Source: Codonopsis lanceolata (taxonomy: Eukaryota > Streptophyta > Magnoliopsida > Asterales > Campanulaceae). Taken from it: 64,000 bases of DNA. The position numbers were made by a program, and so were the translations under genes. Below are positions 46,157-57,872 of the stretch, piece after piece; within the stretch, counting starts at the first letter, position 1, and the number at the start of each line of letters is the position of its first letter. The notes below the pieces were generated by a model that saw only the letters and a program-made list of their open reading frames with translations, was not told the origin of the DNA and searched no databases. Location of the stretch: contig CM028377.1 in NCBI GenBank assembly GCA_013146195.2, forward strand, positions 160,840,302 through 160,904,301, read 5' to 3'.

Positions 46157-47520
46157 TGTAGACACCCCAATTTCATACCCCTGTTATATGACATACCATA
46201 AAATATCAAGACATGTTAAAAGGACTAACGGATGTAAAGTTACAGGGTTGAAAATGCAAATGAAAAGAAGAATGCATGAACAGTGAATTGCAGGGGCCAA
46301 AGTACCAAAAATGAAAAGGGAAAAGGACCATTGTGCAGCCTCCCCCTATCCAGGGCGTGGTACCCACAGAGCCCTACGGCTGCGCCCACAGCATCCAAAT
46401 CACTGTTGCAGTTAGTTTTTGGTGCAACTCTTTCAGCGTGCAGTACAAGTTGTTGAAGCACAAAGTGATGATCCTTAACCACGAAGGAAGCTTGATCTCA
46501 GCCTATAAATAAAGGCCTTCGGCAATGAAAAAAACACAGTTACACACAGTGAAGAAGAGTTACACTTCGCAGTTTGTGAAAACTCTCCCCCGAGAGAACG
46601 CCGAGGTTATTTCCCTTCTAACCCCGAAGCTCTGCCAAGCTGCCAAATCTCTCCCTAAACACTAAAACCCTCTGACCAAAGTGAACCCTAGCTACCCAAC
46701 TAGGTTTCCGCCCTATTTCACCGGTTCAAAATAACCAAAAAGAGCAGTTGTTCTGCTCGAATCCAGACGTCAAATCCAGCCAAAGAAAGCAGTTTCTCTA
46801 CCCGATTTCAGATGTAAGCAAGCACGCAAAACAAGTAAAAGCAAGCAGTTGTGCCACTCGGATCCCGAGGCGAAGAATAACAAAAAGGAGCAGTTACGCT
46901 ACCCAAAACCCCGCAACAGCAAAAAGACTCCCTCTCCCTGAAGGATAGAGCGAGTGCACCCTAAAGCCTACCAGAAGGAAGTTCGGTACGGAATAAAACC
47001 CCCACACTTCAAGAGGTAGGTCCTTTCAAAGTTTATTTACTTTTTACCTTTAAAAAGTGCTATTTAAAATAGTCATATATCACGAAATAAGCAGCTATAC
47101 TACCCAAAATTCTATAACAAATAGCACTAAAATAAGCCGTTATTCGGACAATTTTTTTATAAAGTACATTTGCAACTCTAAAACGAGGTTGCCGTAAGTT
47201 TTTTATTTATTTCATTATATATATATATAAATTGTTAATTGTTATAAAAGAGCATATTTAGCCGAAAAACCTATTTTGAGACCGAAAGGGCGAGTTGGGT
47301 GCCTAACTCCTTCCTAACTCGTAACTTAGCCTCCGAACCTGTTTTATAAATCTAGTTATTTTTTGTTTTTCTTTGTTTATCCTTAAAATAAAGATGACGA
47401 CTCTGTTATATATATTTTGAGTCCACAATTGAGGCCGGTCGTATTCCACGCGCTTGAAAGGTTTTTGAAACCACCTGCTTCTCAGTAGCGGGGGAGAGGT
47501 CGAAAAACGAGGCACTCACA
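46157..47520 (+). repeat. Tat-lineage Ty3/gypsy 3' LTR
   Basis: It starts TGTAGACACCCCAATTT, a start shared by plant Tat/Ogre elements, and ends GAGGCACTCACA (TG...CA), 1364 bases. The flank after it begins ATTAG, a possible target duplication whose partner is not in the window. It has a TATA box at 46504. Confidence 0.75.
46504..46511 (+). promoter_or_regulatory. TATA box in Tat LTR
   Basis: TATAAATA inside GCCTATAAATAAAGGCC, about 350 bases into the LTR. It is followed by a short purine-rich leader, the expected layout of an LTR promoter. Confidence 0.65.
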
Positions 47521-48363
47521 ATTAGTCCATACCACATGTAAAATTTGTTTCTACCTTGGTGAAGGAAGAATACTTTTAAATGTTGATTTTTCATACGCGA
47601 CGACCAATTATAGCTCATGAGGTATATTTTTATTGATATATCTCTCATCTAAAAATTACAGACCTAGATAGTCAAGAGTTCTCCTACTTCCTAAGATTTT
47701 TATTTTTAATATATTTTTTGTGATTTTTTTTAGAGTAAGTCAATTATTTTGTAGTATATACTTTTAATATTCTTATAACAAATACATATCTAAACTTAGA
47801 GACATGTATTTATCAGATGTGAGCAATTAAGATAATTATTTTAAAAATTACGATTGAAAATATATAAATCGTATCCCTTTCTAAATTTGTTTTATATAAA
47901 ATGACATTGTTTCAAATTATTTTGAGTATTTAGCATTATATTCGGTTTATTTCAAGTAAATAGTTATTTAATTTTCTTGATTTTTGAAATATAGTATTTT
48001 CTTAGCTTTTTGATTTTCAAGTTTTTAATGTTTGACTTATATTTAAATGGTATTTTTTTCTAAAAAAATCTCAAAAAGGGAAGAAGAAGCAAAAGCCATG
48101 GTCAAGCTTCTAAGGCCGACTCCTTTAGTTACTAACAATTAGAGACTAATTAGTCTCCAAATATTGAGTTCACTTGACTATAATAGAAACTAGTTACAGA
48201 GCATGTGCTATGCATAGGTTCTTTTGGTAATAATATTACTATAATTTTTAAATGTGATATACATTTCTTCTTTTGGTAATAGTAGTAATATAATTTTTAA
48301 AATTTTAGGCATTATGATTTAAATGTTGGAATATAAAGCCAACATCATTTTCTAACAAATGTA

Positions 48364-48365
<2 letters not shown>
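47521..48365. other. AT-rich sequence without recognisable features
   Basis: I see no ORF, no LTR ends and no convincing repeats. It may be the old target DNA into which the Tat element inserted. Confidence 0.4.

Positions 48366-48431
<66 letters not shown>
48366..48431. repeat. (TA)n microsatellite
   Basis: About 33 uninterrupted TA dinucleotides. Such tracts are length-unstable and often mis-sized in assemblies. Confidence 0.95.
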
Positions 48432-48434
<3 letters not shown>

Positions 48435-50441
48435 AATAATAGTGAAAATCTTTTAACCAATGTGAGATATATCTATTATATTAATAATTAGTTCTTAATT
48501 TTAACATTTTTGAAATATACATCTATTATATTAATAATAATAGTTGAAGTATTTTATTTTAAAACTTTTGAAACCAATATTATTTTGTATCTAATATGAG
48601 ATACATCTATTCTATTATTAGTAAAATAATTTTATCTAAAAACTTTTAAACTAAAATAATTCTTTGTAACCAATGAAGAATAAATCATTTTTATTAGTAA
48701 GATTTTGCTTAAGGACTTATAAAACCAACGTCAACTTCTAACAGTTGTGAACATATATTTTCTTTTGTTAGTTTAGTAAAAGTCATTTATCTAAATACTT
48801 TTTAAACCAACATTAATTTTTAACCAATGTTTGTTACATCACTTTTATTAGTAATTATAGTAGAGATCTATTTTACATTGGTTATAAATTAATGTTGATT
48901 TTAGAAATCTTTAAATTACTCACCTAATACTTGTTGAAAAATTAGTGTTTTTAGTGAAAGAAATTGTGCAATTTGAGACACAAATTTCTTTTTGCGTCAT
49001 TTGTTTGTTGGCAAAGGTAATTGTGTAAATGTGTTCTATTCGGTGGAGCATCAAAATGATATATTTATTTGTACAAATCAAGTTTTGAATTAATAAGATA
49101 TCAATGCTTAAAGTATGATGTTAGAAATGAGTCATTAGAGTAAAGTACCCATCCAATGCCAATATAATAATATTATCTCATATTGGTTAAAAAATAATGT
49201 TGGTAGTAAAAGTCTTTCTATATAAGATTTCCACTATTATTAAAATTAGAAGAGATTAATAGTAAATGATTAATATCACAATATCATATTAAGTATTATT
49301 TTTAGCTAATGACTAGAAAATGAAAAGTCTCAAGTTAAGTGATGTGGAGGTTTGATGATTCAACAATATCAAAAGTTGGGTGATGTGTCACTATTAAAGT
49401 TGTCCTCCCCAACTTTAATATATTATAGTATAAATGTGTGATACATCTCTTCTACTAATAATAACATAAAAATTCTTTATCTAAAGACTTTTATAATCAA
49501 TATCCATTTCCAAATAATGTGAGATACATATCTTTGTAACCAATGTGAGATACATTATCTAAAAACATTTTAAACCGATATCACTTTCCTAACCAATGTG
49601 AAATATATTTTTTCTATTGGTAATAAGTCTTTTATAAAAAGACTTTTAATACATATATCACTCTCAAACCAATGTGGAATACATCTCATCATTTGGTAAT
49701 AATAGTATAAGTTTTTTATCTTTTAAAAAAAATCCTAAATCAACATCTCTTTCTATATAATGAGATACATTTTTTCTCTTCTCTTTTCTTGTATTGATGA
49801 TAAAAGTATAAGGGTTTTTTTTTAATGTAAAGACTTTTAAAATCAACATCACTTTTTAATCAATGTAGGATGTATCTTTTTTATTGATAATAATAGTAAT
49901 TTAAAACCAACATCAATTTATAGCAAATGTGTGATATATCTCTTCTATTGCTAATAATAGTAAAAGTCTTTTATCTAATCTAAAATAATTAAAAATCAAC
50001 ATCATTTTCTAACTAATGTGAGATATACATCTTCTATTGGTAATAATGGTAGAAGCCTTGTATCAAAAGACTTTGAAAATCAACATCACTTTCTAACAAA
50101 TGTATGATACATGTCTTCTATTGGTAATTAATAATAATATTTTTTAAAACCAACATCAATTTCTAATCAATGTGGGATACATCTCTTCTATTGGTAATAA
50201 TAGTAAAATATTTTGTAACCAATGCGAGATACATCTCTTGTAAAAGTGAAAACCTTTAGTCTAAATACTTTAAAATCTAACTTTTCTTTTTAAATAATGT
50301 GATATACATATCTTTTATTGGTAATAAGAGTACGTAGAAGTCTTTTATATAAGACTTTCAAAACTATTATTTTTTTCTAAACAATATAAGATATATTTCT
50401 TCTATGGTGATAAGTAGAAGTCTTTTATCAAAAGAATTTGG
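48432..50441. repeat. degenerate ~85-base tandem repeat region
   Basis: A diverged unit recurs about 15 times: AACCAATGTGAGATACATCT, CTTCTATTGGTAATAATAG, AAAGTCTTTTATCTAAAGAC, then TTTTAAAACCAACATCACTT. The clearest copies are at 49430-50410. A piece at 49155-49260 is in the opposite orientation (TCATATTGGTTAAAAAATAA). Each unit contains the inverted pair AACCAAT/ATTGGT. No coding potential. Confidence 0.65.
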
Positions 50442-50625
50442 CAAAACCCTCCATTTGGCCACCCAACTTTTCAAAAACTTGCAAGGCGGCCACCGAAAGT
50501 TTAAAACTTGCAATGAGGCCACTGAACTAAATTATTCTTGCAAGCGTGCCCATTTTATGGACGGCCGTTTATTTAGGCATTAAGGTGGAGTAAAATACCT
50601 CTTTTGCCCCAGGTATTGACATTTA
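50442..50625 (+). repeat. MULE left terminal inverted repeat
   Basis: CAAAACCCTCCATTTGGCCA, then GGCGGCCACCGAAAGTTTAA and AAGGTGGAGTAAAATACCTC. It matches the reverse complement of 55765-55949 for about 180 bases with scattered mismatches. Confidence 0.85.
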
Positions 50626-51289
50626 TCGCCTACTATATAACTACAGGATATTAAGAAAAACGCCATTTACCTAAATTATCAATTTGGAGAAGGAAAAACC
50701 CCCAAATATTAGGGTTTGTGAAATTGGAAGAACAGAAACCCCAAATCCTAGGGTTTCGATCTCGTATTCAAGTATCAACAACAAGCAATCAATTAATAGA
50801 GAAACGTTCTGGATTTTTTGTGGTTCGATGGTTAAAGCAACAAATCGAAGCGACGAGGTTCGTACTCTCTAACTTTTGTTCATACTATGTTTGTATTATT
50901 TATTTCTTGATTTCATCCATGTTTCTGTCCTGGGTTTGAAAATTTATATTGTAGGTTGTCAATTTTTGAGTTGTTAATGGTAGGGTTTCAATATATGTCG
51001 TTTTGTGGTCCCAAAATGGTAGGGTTCAATCTGACAACAATGTTAATGGTAGGGTTTCGATATTTGAAAAGTATGAATCTATACATAAAATATATATACT
51101 ATTGTGGTCCATAGGATATTTAACTTTTTTATGCACAATAGATAGTTGTATGCAAGTTAATTTTGGTCCCTTTGTAGTATAGGCAGTGTTCCATTTTTAT
51201 GTGTTCTGTTGTATATAAATCAAGTACTTTATGTGTTCCATTTTTATGCACTGTGAATATGTTATAATAATAGTTTATGTACATCCAGA
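50626..51289 (+). other. MULE subterminal region and probable 5' leader
   Basis: AT-rich. It contains short open frames with repeated TAGGGTTT motifs (about 50709, 50750, 50992, 51050) but no recognisable domain. A splice-like CGACGAG|GTTCGTACTC lies near 50860. It probably serves as promoter and leader of the transposase. Confidence 0.35.
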
Positions 51290-54200
51290 ATGGCTGAATG
51301 TGAAATTGGAATTTTTTTGTTTCATGGGGGAATCTTTCGTAGGGTTCATAACGTATTGAAGTATGATGGAGGAATTGTAGATTTTATCCATGAAGTTGAT
51401 GTGGATACCCTTAATTATTTCATCATTAAAAATTATGTTAAACAATATTTAAAGTATGGAGGTGTGAAGCAATTATGGTATAGGTTACCAAGCAAAACTA
51501 TGGACCAAATGCATGCAATAGATACCAATGCTGGAGTTTTAAGAATGGTGAATGAGAGTAAGGATGTGGGGTTTGTGTATATGTATGTTGAGCATACTAT
51601 TGAAACATCAGTTATTGTAGATGAACCTGTAGATGAACCTATACATGATGAGAATGAGATGAGTCATGATGAGATTGAGATTGAGATGAGTCACCCTGAG
51701 CCTGAACCTGAGATAAGTCAAGTTGAACCTGAGATTAGGCAAACTGAAGAAACCCATAACAATGAGACTGAACCTAAAATGAGTAAGGGTGATGATCTGA
51801 TGGCTGAAGATGACCCTTTTTTTGATTGGGATGAGGCGAGGCGGAGGCGTGATGGCTCAATATGAGGCCGAATAGAGTACTCATGAAGTGAAAAGACTAG
51901 TATAGATCTTTGAAAAGACTAGTGTAGATACGGAAAAGACTAATGTAGAGGCTGAAAAGACTAATTATGAGCATGTGGATGTGGATATTGCAACTGTATA
52001 TCCATATGAGGTTGAAGATGAGGGATGCAATATGGAACCTTGTTTAAGTGAAGATGATCTCATTGATAGTGATGATGAGCTTGTGCAAATTAGGGTTGCA
52101 AACTTGAATGTTAGGAAGAAAAGTACAAAGTACAAAGGTATTGACCCTATCAGGATACCCCAACAAGATACACCCCAAGTACCTGTCCCAGTTGATCCTA
52201 GACCTACACCTGAAGCTGAACCTATCCATGATATGAGCTCTGATAGTTCAGGTGATTCTAATGATGAAGAGGTGGATGACAACATATTCCATGGAGAGAT
52301 GGAAACCTTGAGCAAGAAGAAAGGGTTTAAATATCCAATTTATAATCCCATCATAGATATGAAAGATCCTGTGTTAAAACTTGGGCTTCAGTTTGAAACT
52401 AAAGAAATTTTTAAGGCAGCAGTCATCAAATATGGATTGAATAATAGGTATGACATTAAATGGATTAGGAATGAGAGGTTGAGGATGTCTGGAGTGTGCA
52501 TGAACTCAGCTGTATGCCCTTGGAGAGTTTGGGTTGGATTTAACCAAAATCTGTTTCGGCAAATTACTTCATTTAATCCAATACATAAGTGTGGGATGGC
52601 TTTTAGAAACAGGCACCTCAGTTCAAAATTTTTGGTCCAGCATTACTTTGAAACCTTTAGAAGAAACCCTACATACAAGTTGTCAGATATCCAAGTTGAT
52701 GTGTTAAAAGAGTTTGAGGTACAAATCAGTGAGTGCATGTGCAGCAGAGCAAGAAAGAAAGCATTGCAATACCTTGATGGCTCAATGACTGAACATTATG
52801 GAAAGTTGTGGAGTTATAAGGATGAATTGGAGAAAAGGAATCCAAGTAGTACTATAATCATAGAACATGTCAGCCCTATCCCATCAAAGGGTCTTTTCTT
52901 TAGGAGGATGTATGTTTGTTTTGAGGCAGTTAGGACAACATTTATGGAAACTTGTAGACCAATGCTGGGGATTGATGGAGCATTCCTGAAAGGATTAAAA
53001 AAGGGGAAAATATTTTCTGCAATTGCCAAAGATGGAAATAATCAGATGTACCCTGTAGCTTGGGCTGTGGTGCAAGTGGAAAACAAGGACAACCGGAGTT
53101 GGTTTTTGAAGAATTTGATTGAAGACCTTGATATGAGAGACGGATTTGAATGGACTATAATTACAGATCAACAAAAGGTAAGTTAATTTGTTAGTATTTA
53201 TATAACAGTGCTAAATTTATTTACTTTTATTTTCTTTTAATGGCCATGTATCTTGTTATGTCTTGTATGGATTGTTACCTGCTATTGCTAGTCTATTGCC
53301 TAATGCTGAGCACAGAATGTGTGCTAGGAACATATACAGCAATTGGAGGAAGAAATACAAAGGAGGGGAATATAGAAGATGCTTCTAGTCAACTGCTATG
53401 TCTTGCACAATGGATAAATTAAAGGCAGAATTTGAAGTGTTGAAAAGCTTAGATAGTCAGGCAACTGTAAATTTTGTCAAGACAGATCCTATACATTGGT
53501 CCAGGGCATTTTTTGATACAAGTTAAAAGGTGGACAATGTGGAGAATAATGTGGCAAAGGCATTTAATGGTAGTATTGTAGCTGCAAGGACAAGACCTTT
53601 GATATATATGCTTGAGGAGATCAGATTGGCTACGATGGTAAGGATTCAAAAAAGAAAGGAGTTGATTTCTAAGTACTCACATAGTATTTGCCTAAGGATC
53701 AGAAAGAGGATGGAGAAAAATAAGGAGGATGTTAAACATTGGGCTGTGGTATTTAATGGTGGTGATCAGTTTGAGGTAAAACATGTGAAGGATTCATTTG
53801 GTGTTAACATTAAAACAAGGAGTTGTCATTGTAGAGAATGGGACCTTAGTGGTTTTTCTTGTACTCATGCCATGGCTGCAGTATACAAGATTGGAGGTGA
53901 TCCCGAGGACTATGTCTCCAACTGGTACAAAAAGGAAACATTTGCTAGTACTTACTCTCATCTCCTAGAGCCTATCACTGGTGAGAATTAATGGCCATAA
54001 TCAAGTGAGCAACCTCTTCAACCACCCGCCAGCAAAAAGATGCCTGGCAGACCTAAAAAGTGTAGGGTCAAAAACCCTGATGAGGAAAAAAAGAAAAAAT
54101 CTACTCAAGATCCTAACATCTTGAGTAAGAAGGGTAAACAGATGACTTGCAAGTAATATATTGCTTTCATGTACTTTACCTCACTTTAACATTACCATTA

Positions 54201-54460
54201 TACTTAAATTGCTTTTATTTGCTATTTGTAGGTTTTGCAAGGAAAAGGGGCATAACAATAGGTCCTGCAAGCAGGCTAGGGAGGCAGCAGCTGCAAGAGG
54301 AGAAATAGAAGTTTCTAAGAAGCCAAAACAAAAGACTCCAACTGCAGAACCAAGACCCTCCAAAGTGTACAACAAAAATAGGAGTAAGGGAAGAAAAAAC
54401 AAGGGTGGATTGACTGTTATGTTGATTGTGGGAATTGTACAAAAAGGGTGGATTGTCTGA
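51290..54460 (+). pseudogene. MuDR-type MULE transposase, three exons, inactivated
   Basis: An N-terminal PB1-like domain (MAECEIGIFLFHGGIFRRVH, KQLWYRLPS) leads to an acidic, repeat-rich linker (EPEPEISQVEPE; EKT repeats near 51890-51965). A frame change or stop lies around 51863-51935. Next come the MuDR DNA-binding region (FETKEIFKAAVIKYGL, CPWRVWVGF, HLSSKFLVQHYF) and the MULE catalytic domain with MLGIDGAFLKG and TDQQK. Intron 1 starts GTAAGT at 53178, but the expected acceptor AG (53267-53268) is AT. Exon 2 has stops at 53386, 53524, 53989 and 53998, and a SWIM finger CHCREWDLSGFSCTHAM. Intron 2 (53178-type consensus, 54153-54231) splits a zinc knuckle ending FCKEKGHNNRSC. It would cut and move the MULE if intact. 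Confidence 0.88.
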
Positions 54461-54551
54461 CTGTTATGTTAACTTTTGGTCTATTTTGAACTTGGTCTTT
54501 TAAACTTGGTCTTTTGTGTTAGCAGAATGGATTTGTCATGGTTTTGTATAG

Positions 54552-54665
54552 TTAGGAATATGAGCCAAGTTATGGCATGTTAATAGTTATGGAATATGGG
54601 CCAAGTTATGGCATGTTAATGGTTATGGAATATGAGCCAAGTTATGGCATGTTAATGGTTAAACT
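54552..54665 (+). repeat. ~44-base tandem repeat in MULE
   Basis: GGAATATGAGCCAAGTTATG then GCATGTTAATGGTTAT occurs about 2.6 times, with a further partial copy near 54693-54712. It lies in non-coding sequence between the transposase and the GRF gene. Confidence 0.65.
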
Positions 54666-54959
54666 TGGTTAATTTTTGGTATTCTCTGTTTCAGCCAAGT
54701 TATGGTATGTTAATGTTTGTGTATGGTAGGTTAATAATAATGGAACTGAAAGTTGCTCAACATCAAACATGTTACATTTTGTCATTAACAGTTTGCAGAA
54801 AGGATTAGCCATTAACATGTACATAAATTGCCATCAAACAGGTTACATTTTGCCATTAACAATAGCAGAATGGATTTGCCATCAAACATGTTACATTAAT
54901 TTGGCATAACATACACCTTTTACATTTTTCCACTAACATGTACATAAATTAACATCAAC

Positions 54960-55607
54960 CTAAGGCATTAACATTTTTCCATTTACATCCATTCTGAAGT
55001 ATGATGCCACTAAGGTACTAATGAAAATCATCAGGATTGTTATTACCATAACATACATCTTTTCCCTTCTACCAGATTGTTCAATGCTATATTTCAACCT
55101 CTTAATTATATCCCTTTTCTTGGCACAATCTTTTTGCATCTTCGCAAACTCTTGCTTGAACATATGCTCTTCCTTGAACTCATATTCTCCTACTCTCAAA
55201 TGCTTGATAATTTTCATCAAATCATTGATTACTTCAACTGACCTCGGCCTGAATTCTTCATCAACCCACGCAAAGAAACCACAGTCAAGAAGTGCATTCT
55301 ATCGAAATACAGAAAAATAATGTCAATAACAATAGGGTTTTTTTGAGAAAATCAATTTCATGACGTAAAACAGAGAATTTAGGGTATTTATAGAAGTGGA
55401 CAAAAAAGTCATGAAAATTACGTGCTCACCATATATCTAGGGCATCGAATGAATCGCCGCCACAGGTTATTTTCGGTCCCCGTATGTCAATAAGGTAACC
55501 CTCAGGTTACACCTACAATTTTTTTGTCGATACACTGTAAGGGGTTTTGACCCCGCTGAAGAAGACGAGCCTTCTAACCTAGAAATCTCGTATCCACTCA
55601 CATACAT
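54960..55607 (-). pseudogene. GRF-zinc-finger, coiled-coil, transmembrane protein gene inside MULE
   Basis: On the minus strand exon 1 starts at 55607 (MYVSGYEISRLEGSSSSAGS), then NCRCNLRVTLLTYG. After a 1-base slip near 55488 it reads NNLWRRFIRCPRYM. The donor is G|GTGAGC (55429-55428). The acceptor CGATAG leads into exon 2 (55298), NALLDCGFFAWVDEEF. CXC...RRF..CP...CGFFAWVD is the plant GRF zinc-finger pattern. A helical Lys/Glu-rich coiled coil follows, then a membrane anchor (VMVITILMIFISTLVASYF). Two-exon GRF proteins of this layout are common in plants with unknown role. I infer capture by the MULE or a long-standing passenger. Confidence 0.7.
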
Positions 55608-55764
55608 TGTTGATTCAATTTTCAATCAAAGAAAAATGAAGAAAAATGGGTTGGAGAAGAAGAGCATCTCCCAAGTTATGGAAGCTCATGTCGGAGAAGA
55701 CGATGAAATGAAATGGGTTGTCTAATTGTTAAACGATACATGGTATATCAATTACGAAGGGTAT

Positions 55765-55949
55765 AATTGTCAATATATGGGGTCAATAGAGGGATTTTAC
55801 TCCACCTTAACGTCTGAACAAACGTCCGTCCACAAAATAGGCACGCGTGCTACTATAATTTAGTTCAGTAGCCTCATTGCAAGTTTTAAACTTTCGGTGG
55901 CCGCCTTGCAAGTTTTTGAAAAGTTGGGTGGCCAAATGGAGGGTTTTTG
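55765..55949 (-). repeat. MULE right terminal inverted repeat
   Basis: The reverse complement starts CAAAAACCCTCCATTTGGCC and matches the left repeat. The last two bases (TG, 55948-55949) are also the first of the LTR of element D, so the exact end is ambiguous by one or two bases. Confidence 0.85.
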
Positions 55950-56639
55950 TGACGCCCCGCTCCTTCGTTGTCTCGGTTTGCGTGCTATATTGCACTTCTT
56001 CCCTTGTCGACGGTATGTTTGGGTTGCGAGAGGGTCTAGATATGTTTGAGAGACCATATTAAGACCAAAACACTATTTAGAGACTCCATATAGTTGTTGA
56101 CTTGCTAAAGTCACAAGTCGTGACCCGACGATAGTCGGAATGCGACGCGATTGAGGGTTTACTTCCGTTTTGTGTTCGTGACCTCGGTTTGGGTCTTAGA
56201 CCTCTTTAAGATAGTTTATTAACATATTTAGATGCATTAGACTTCAAGTTGGAGGTGTTCCTTAAGTCTATCGAAGATTTGGGAGTTTTGGAGATAGCGT
56301 TCGCTCTATCACAGAGTTCGAGAATCGAGAATCGCATGTCGCCTCCTTTGGGATTCTTATTTCCCTAAGTTGTTATTCAACTTTCTAGAAGTGTTTAAGC
56401 TTCTTCATTAGCCCTTAGACTTGCCTTAAAAGTCTCCCTTTCATTGCTCGCTTTGATTTCGAAGTTCGCTCGTCGTCCCGGTTGCAGACGTTGTTGCACC
56501 CCTTCTGCCGCTTCGAGTTGTTTCGGAGTTGTTCGGGTGTGTTTTAGACTTGTTTTGAGTTGGGTTAGACCCAGAATAGTTACCCATAAGTTTGGGATCA
56601 TTTGGGTCAAGTTTAGACCGCTTTTGAGGTTCGTGAGCC

Positions 56640-56744
56640 GAGGCGGCCGCATGGGATGGAGTGAGGCGCCCGCCTCGAGACCGAGAGCACCCTTATGTGT
56701 GTAAGAGGAGGCGGCCGCATGGAGTAGGCTGAGGCGCCCGCCTC
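56640..56744 (+). other. duplicated GC-rich dyad block in LTR D
   Basis: GAGGCGGCCGCATG...GAGGCGCCCGCCTC occurs twice, about 68 bases apart (dyads 56663-56676 and 56731-56744). TACGGGATTTTCTTCC follows, the same downstream phrase as in types A, B and C. Confidence 0.65.
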
Positions 56745-56969
56745 AACCCCAAGAGCCAGTACGGGATTTTCTTCCCTGCTTGAGTTGGACGTGTTTTACC
56801 TATTCTACCCTCCTTAAACCCCTAAACCCTTCCTAACCTCTCATACTTAACCCTAAACATGTCCTAACATTATTTAGAAGTTAATTAAGGTTGGATTAGA
56901 GCTTGATTATCCCTAATCTCCACTAATTGCACTTGAGAAATGTCCCTTGTGCCCTTCTTAATTTGGGGG

Positions 56970-56977
56970 TATAAATA
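56970..56977 (+). promoter_or_regulatory. TATA box in LTR D
   Basis: TATAAATA within GGGGTATAAATACCCAC, about 1 kb into the LTR. An AGAGAGAGAGG-containing leader follows, consistent with a transcription start downstream. Confidence 0.65.
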
Positions 56978-57540
56978 CCCACAACCCTTTGCAATTTACT
57001 GAAAATCTCTTCATTTCTTCCTCTCCACATACGTATTCTAGAGAGAGAGGCTCCATGGGAGACTCTTGAGCCCTAGCTCTTCTCTCTTCGATCCTTGACG
57101 ATCCGACCACCCGATTTCCTCCAAACTTCGGATTCTTGAAGCCCTCGACGAGTAGAACGACTTCACCGATCGGATTTGTGTTCTCTTGAGTTTTCACTCA
57201 AGCTAGGTAAGTTACCTTTCTTTGATTTTGGTTCATTGGCCCTAAGGAAAACAACTTGTATGCTATTTGTGGGCAATGAACACTTGTATGCTATGTTTGC
57301 CCAATTTTTGGGGATTTTGGAAGTGTATCTTGTAAGAGCAATTGTAGAGTAAATTTATGATTGATGAAGTATGTGATTACTCTTTATTATGTGTTTCTAG
57401 GCTTAAGAGCATGCTAGAAACCATGTCTATATGCTATTTGGGTTCATTGGGGAAATATGTCTAATTTGTGGATTGTAGGATTTATGAACTTGTTAATGCC
57501 TTGAAGAGGATGAATTATGTTGGGTTGGTTATGAATTTGG

Positions 57541-57872
57541 GGGCTTGAGAATCAAGCCCGAACTATTGGAAGTTATTGTTAATCGATGTGGGTGCAAATG
57601 TTAGGATTGATGAATCATGTAAATATTGAAACCAAGCCTTTAGACTCAACGGAGTCGAAATAAGTCCATTATTGTGTTAATGAATTCGGGTTGGAATCCT
57701 ACGACAATTGGATTTCGTTTGATTATGATTATGATGAATTATTGGGTTTTAGGGCTTGGGAATCAAGCCCGAATGAACTTTGGGATTTTGTAGTATATAT
57801 GAATGAAATGTTTAATTGTGGGGCGATGAAACACGTAAAGAATGGAATGTAGAATTAAGACTCAACGGAGTC
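57541..57872 (+). other. duplicated hairpin block in LTR D
   Basis: GGGCTTGA-GAA-TCAAGCCC (57541-57559) then GACTC-AACG-GAGTC (57643-57656). The pair repeats as GGGCTTG-GGAAT-CAAGCCC (57752-57770) and GACTC-AACG-GAGTC (57859-57872). Each is followed by ATCCTACGA. This is the same order as in LTR types A and B, with different stem sequences in the first hairpin. Confidence 0.6.

Larger units (their letters stand above)
50442..55949 (+). mobile_element. Mutator-like element (MULE) with terminal inverted repeats
   Basis: Long terminal inverted repeats (about 50442-50625 and 55765-55949) enclose a MuDR-type transposase in three exons and an antisense GRF-zinc-finger gene. The termini read CAAAA(A)CCCTCCATTTGGCC. 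The expected 9-base target duplication cannot be checked because element D begins at the last bases of the right repeat. About 5.5 kb, inactive. Confidence 0.88.

Noticed and set aside
50433..50441. MULE 9-base target duplication
   Set aside because: AGAATTTGG on the left has no match right of 55949, because another element starts there. It cannot be claimed.
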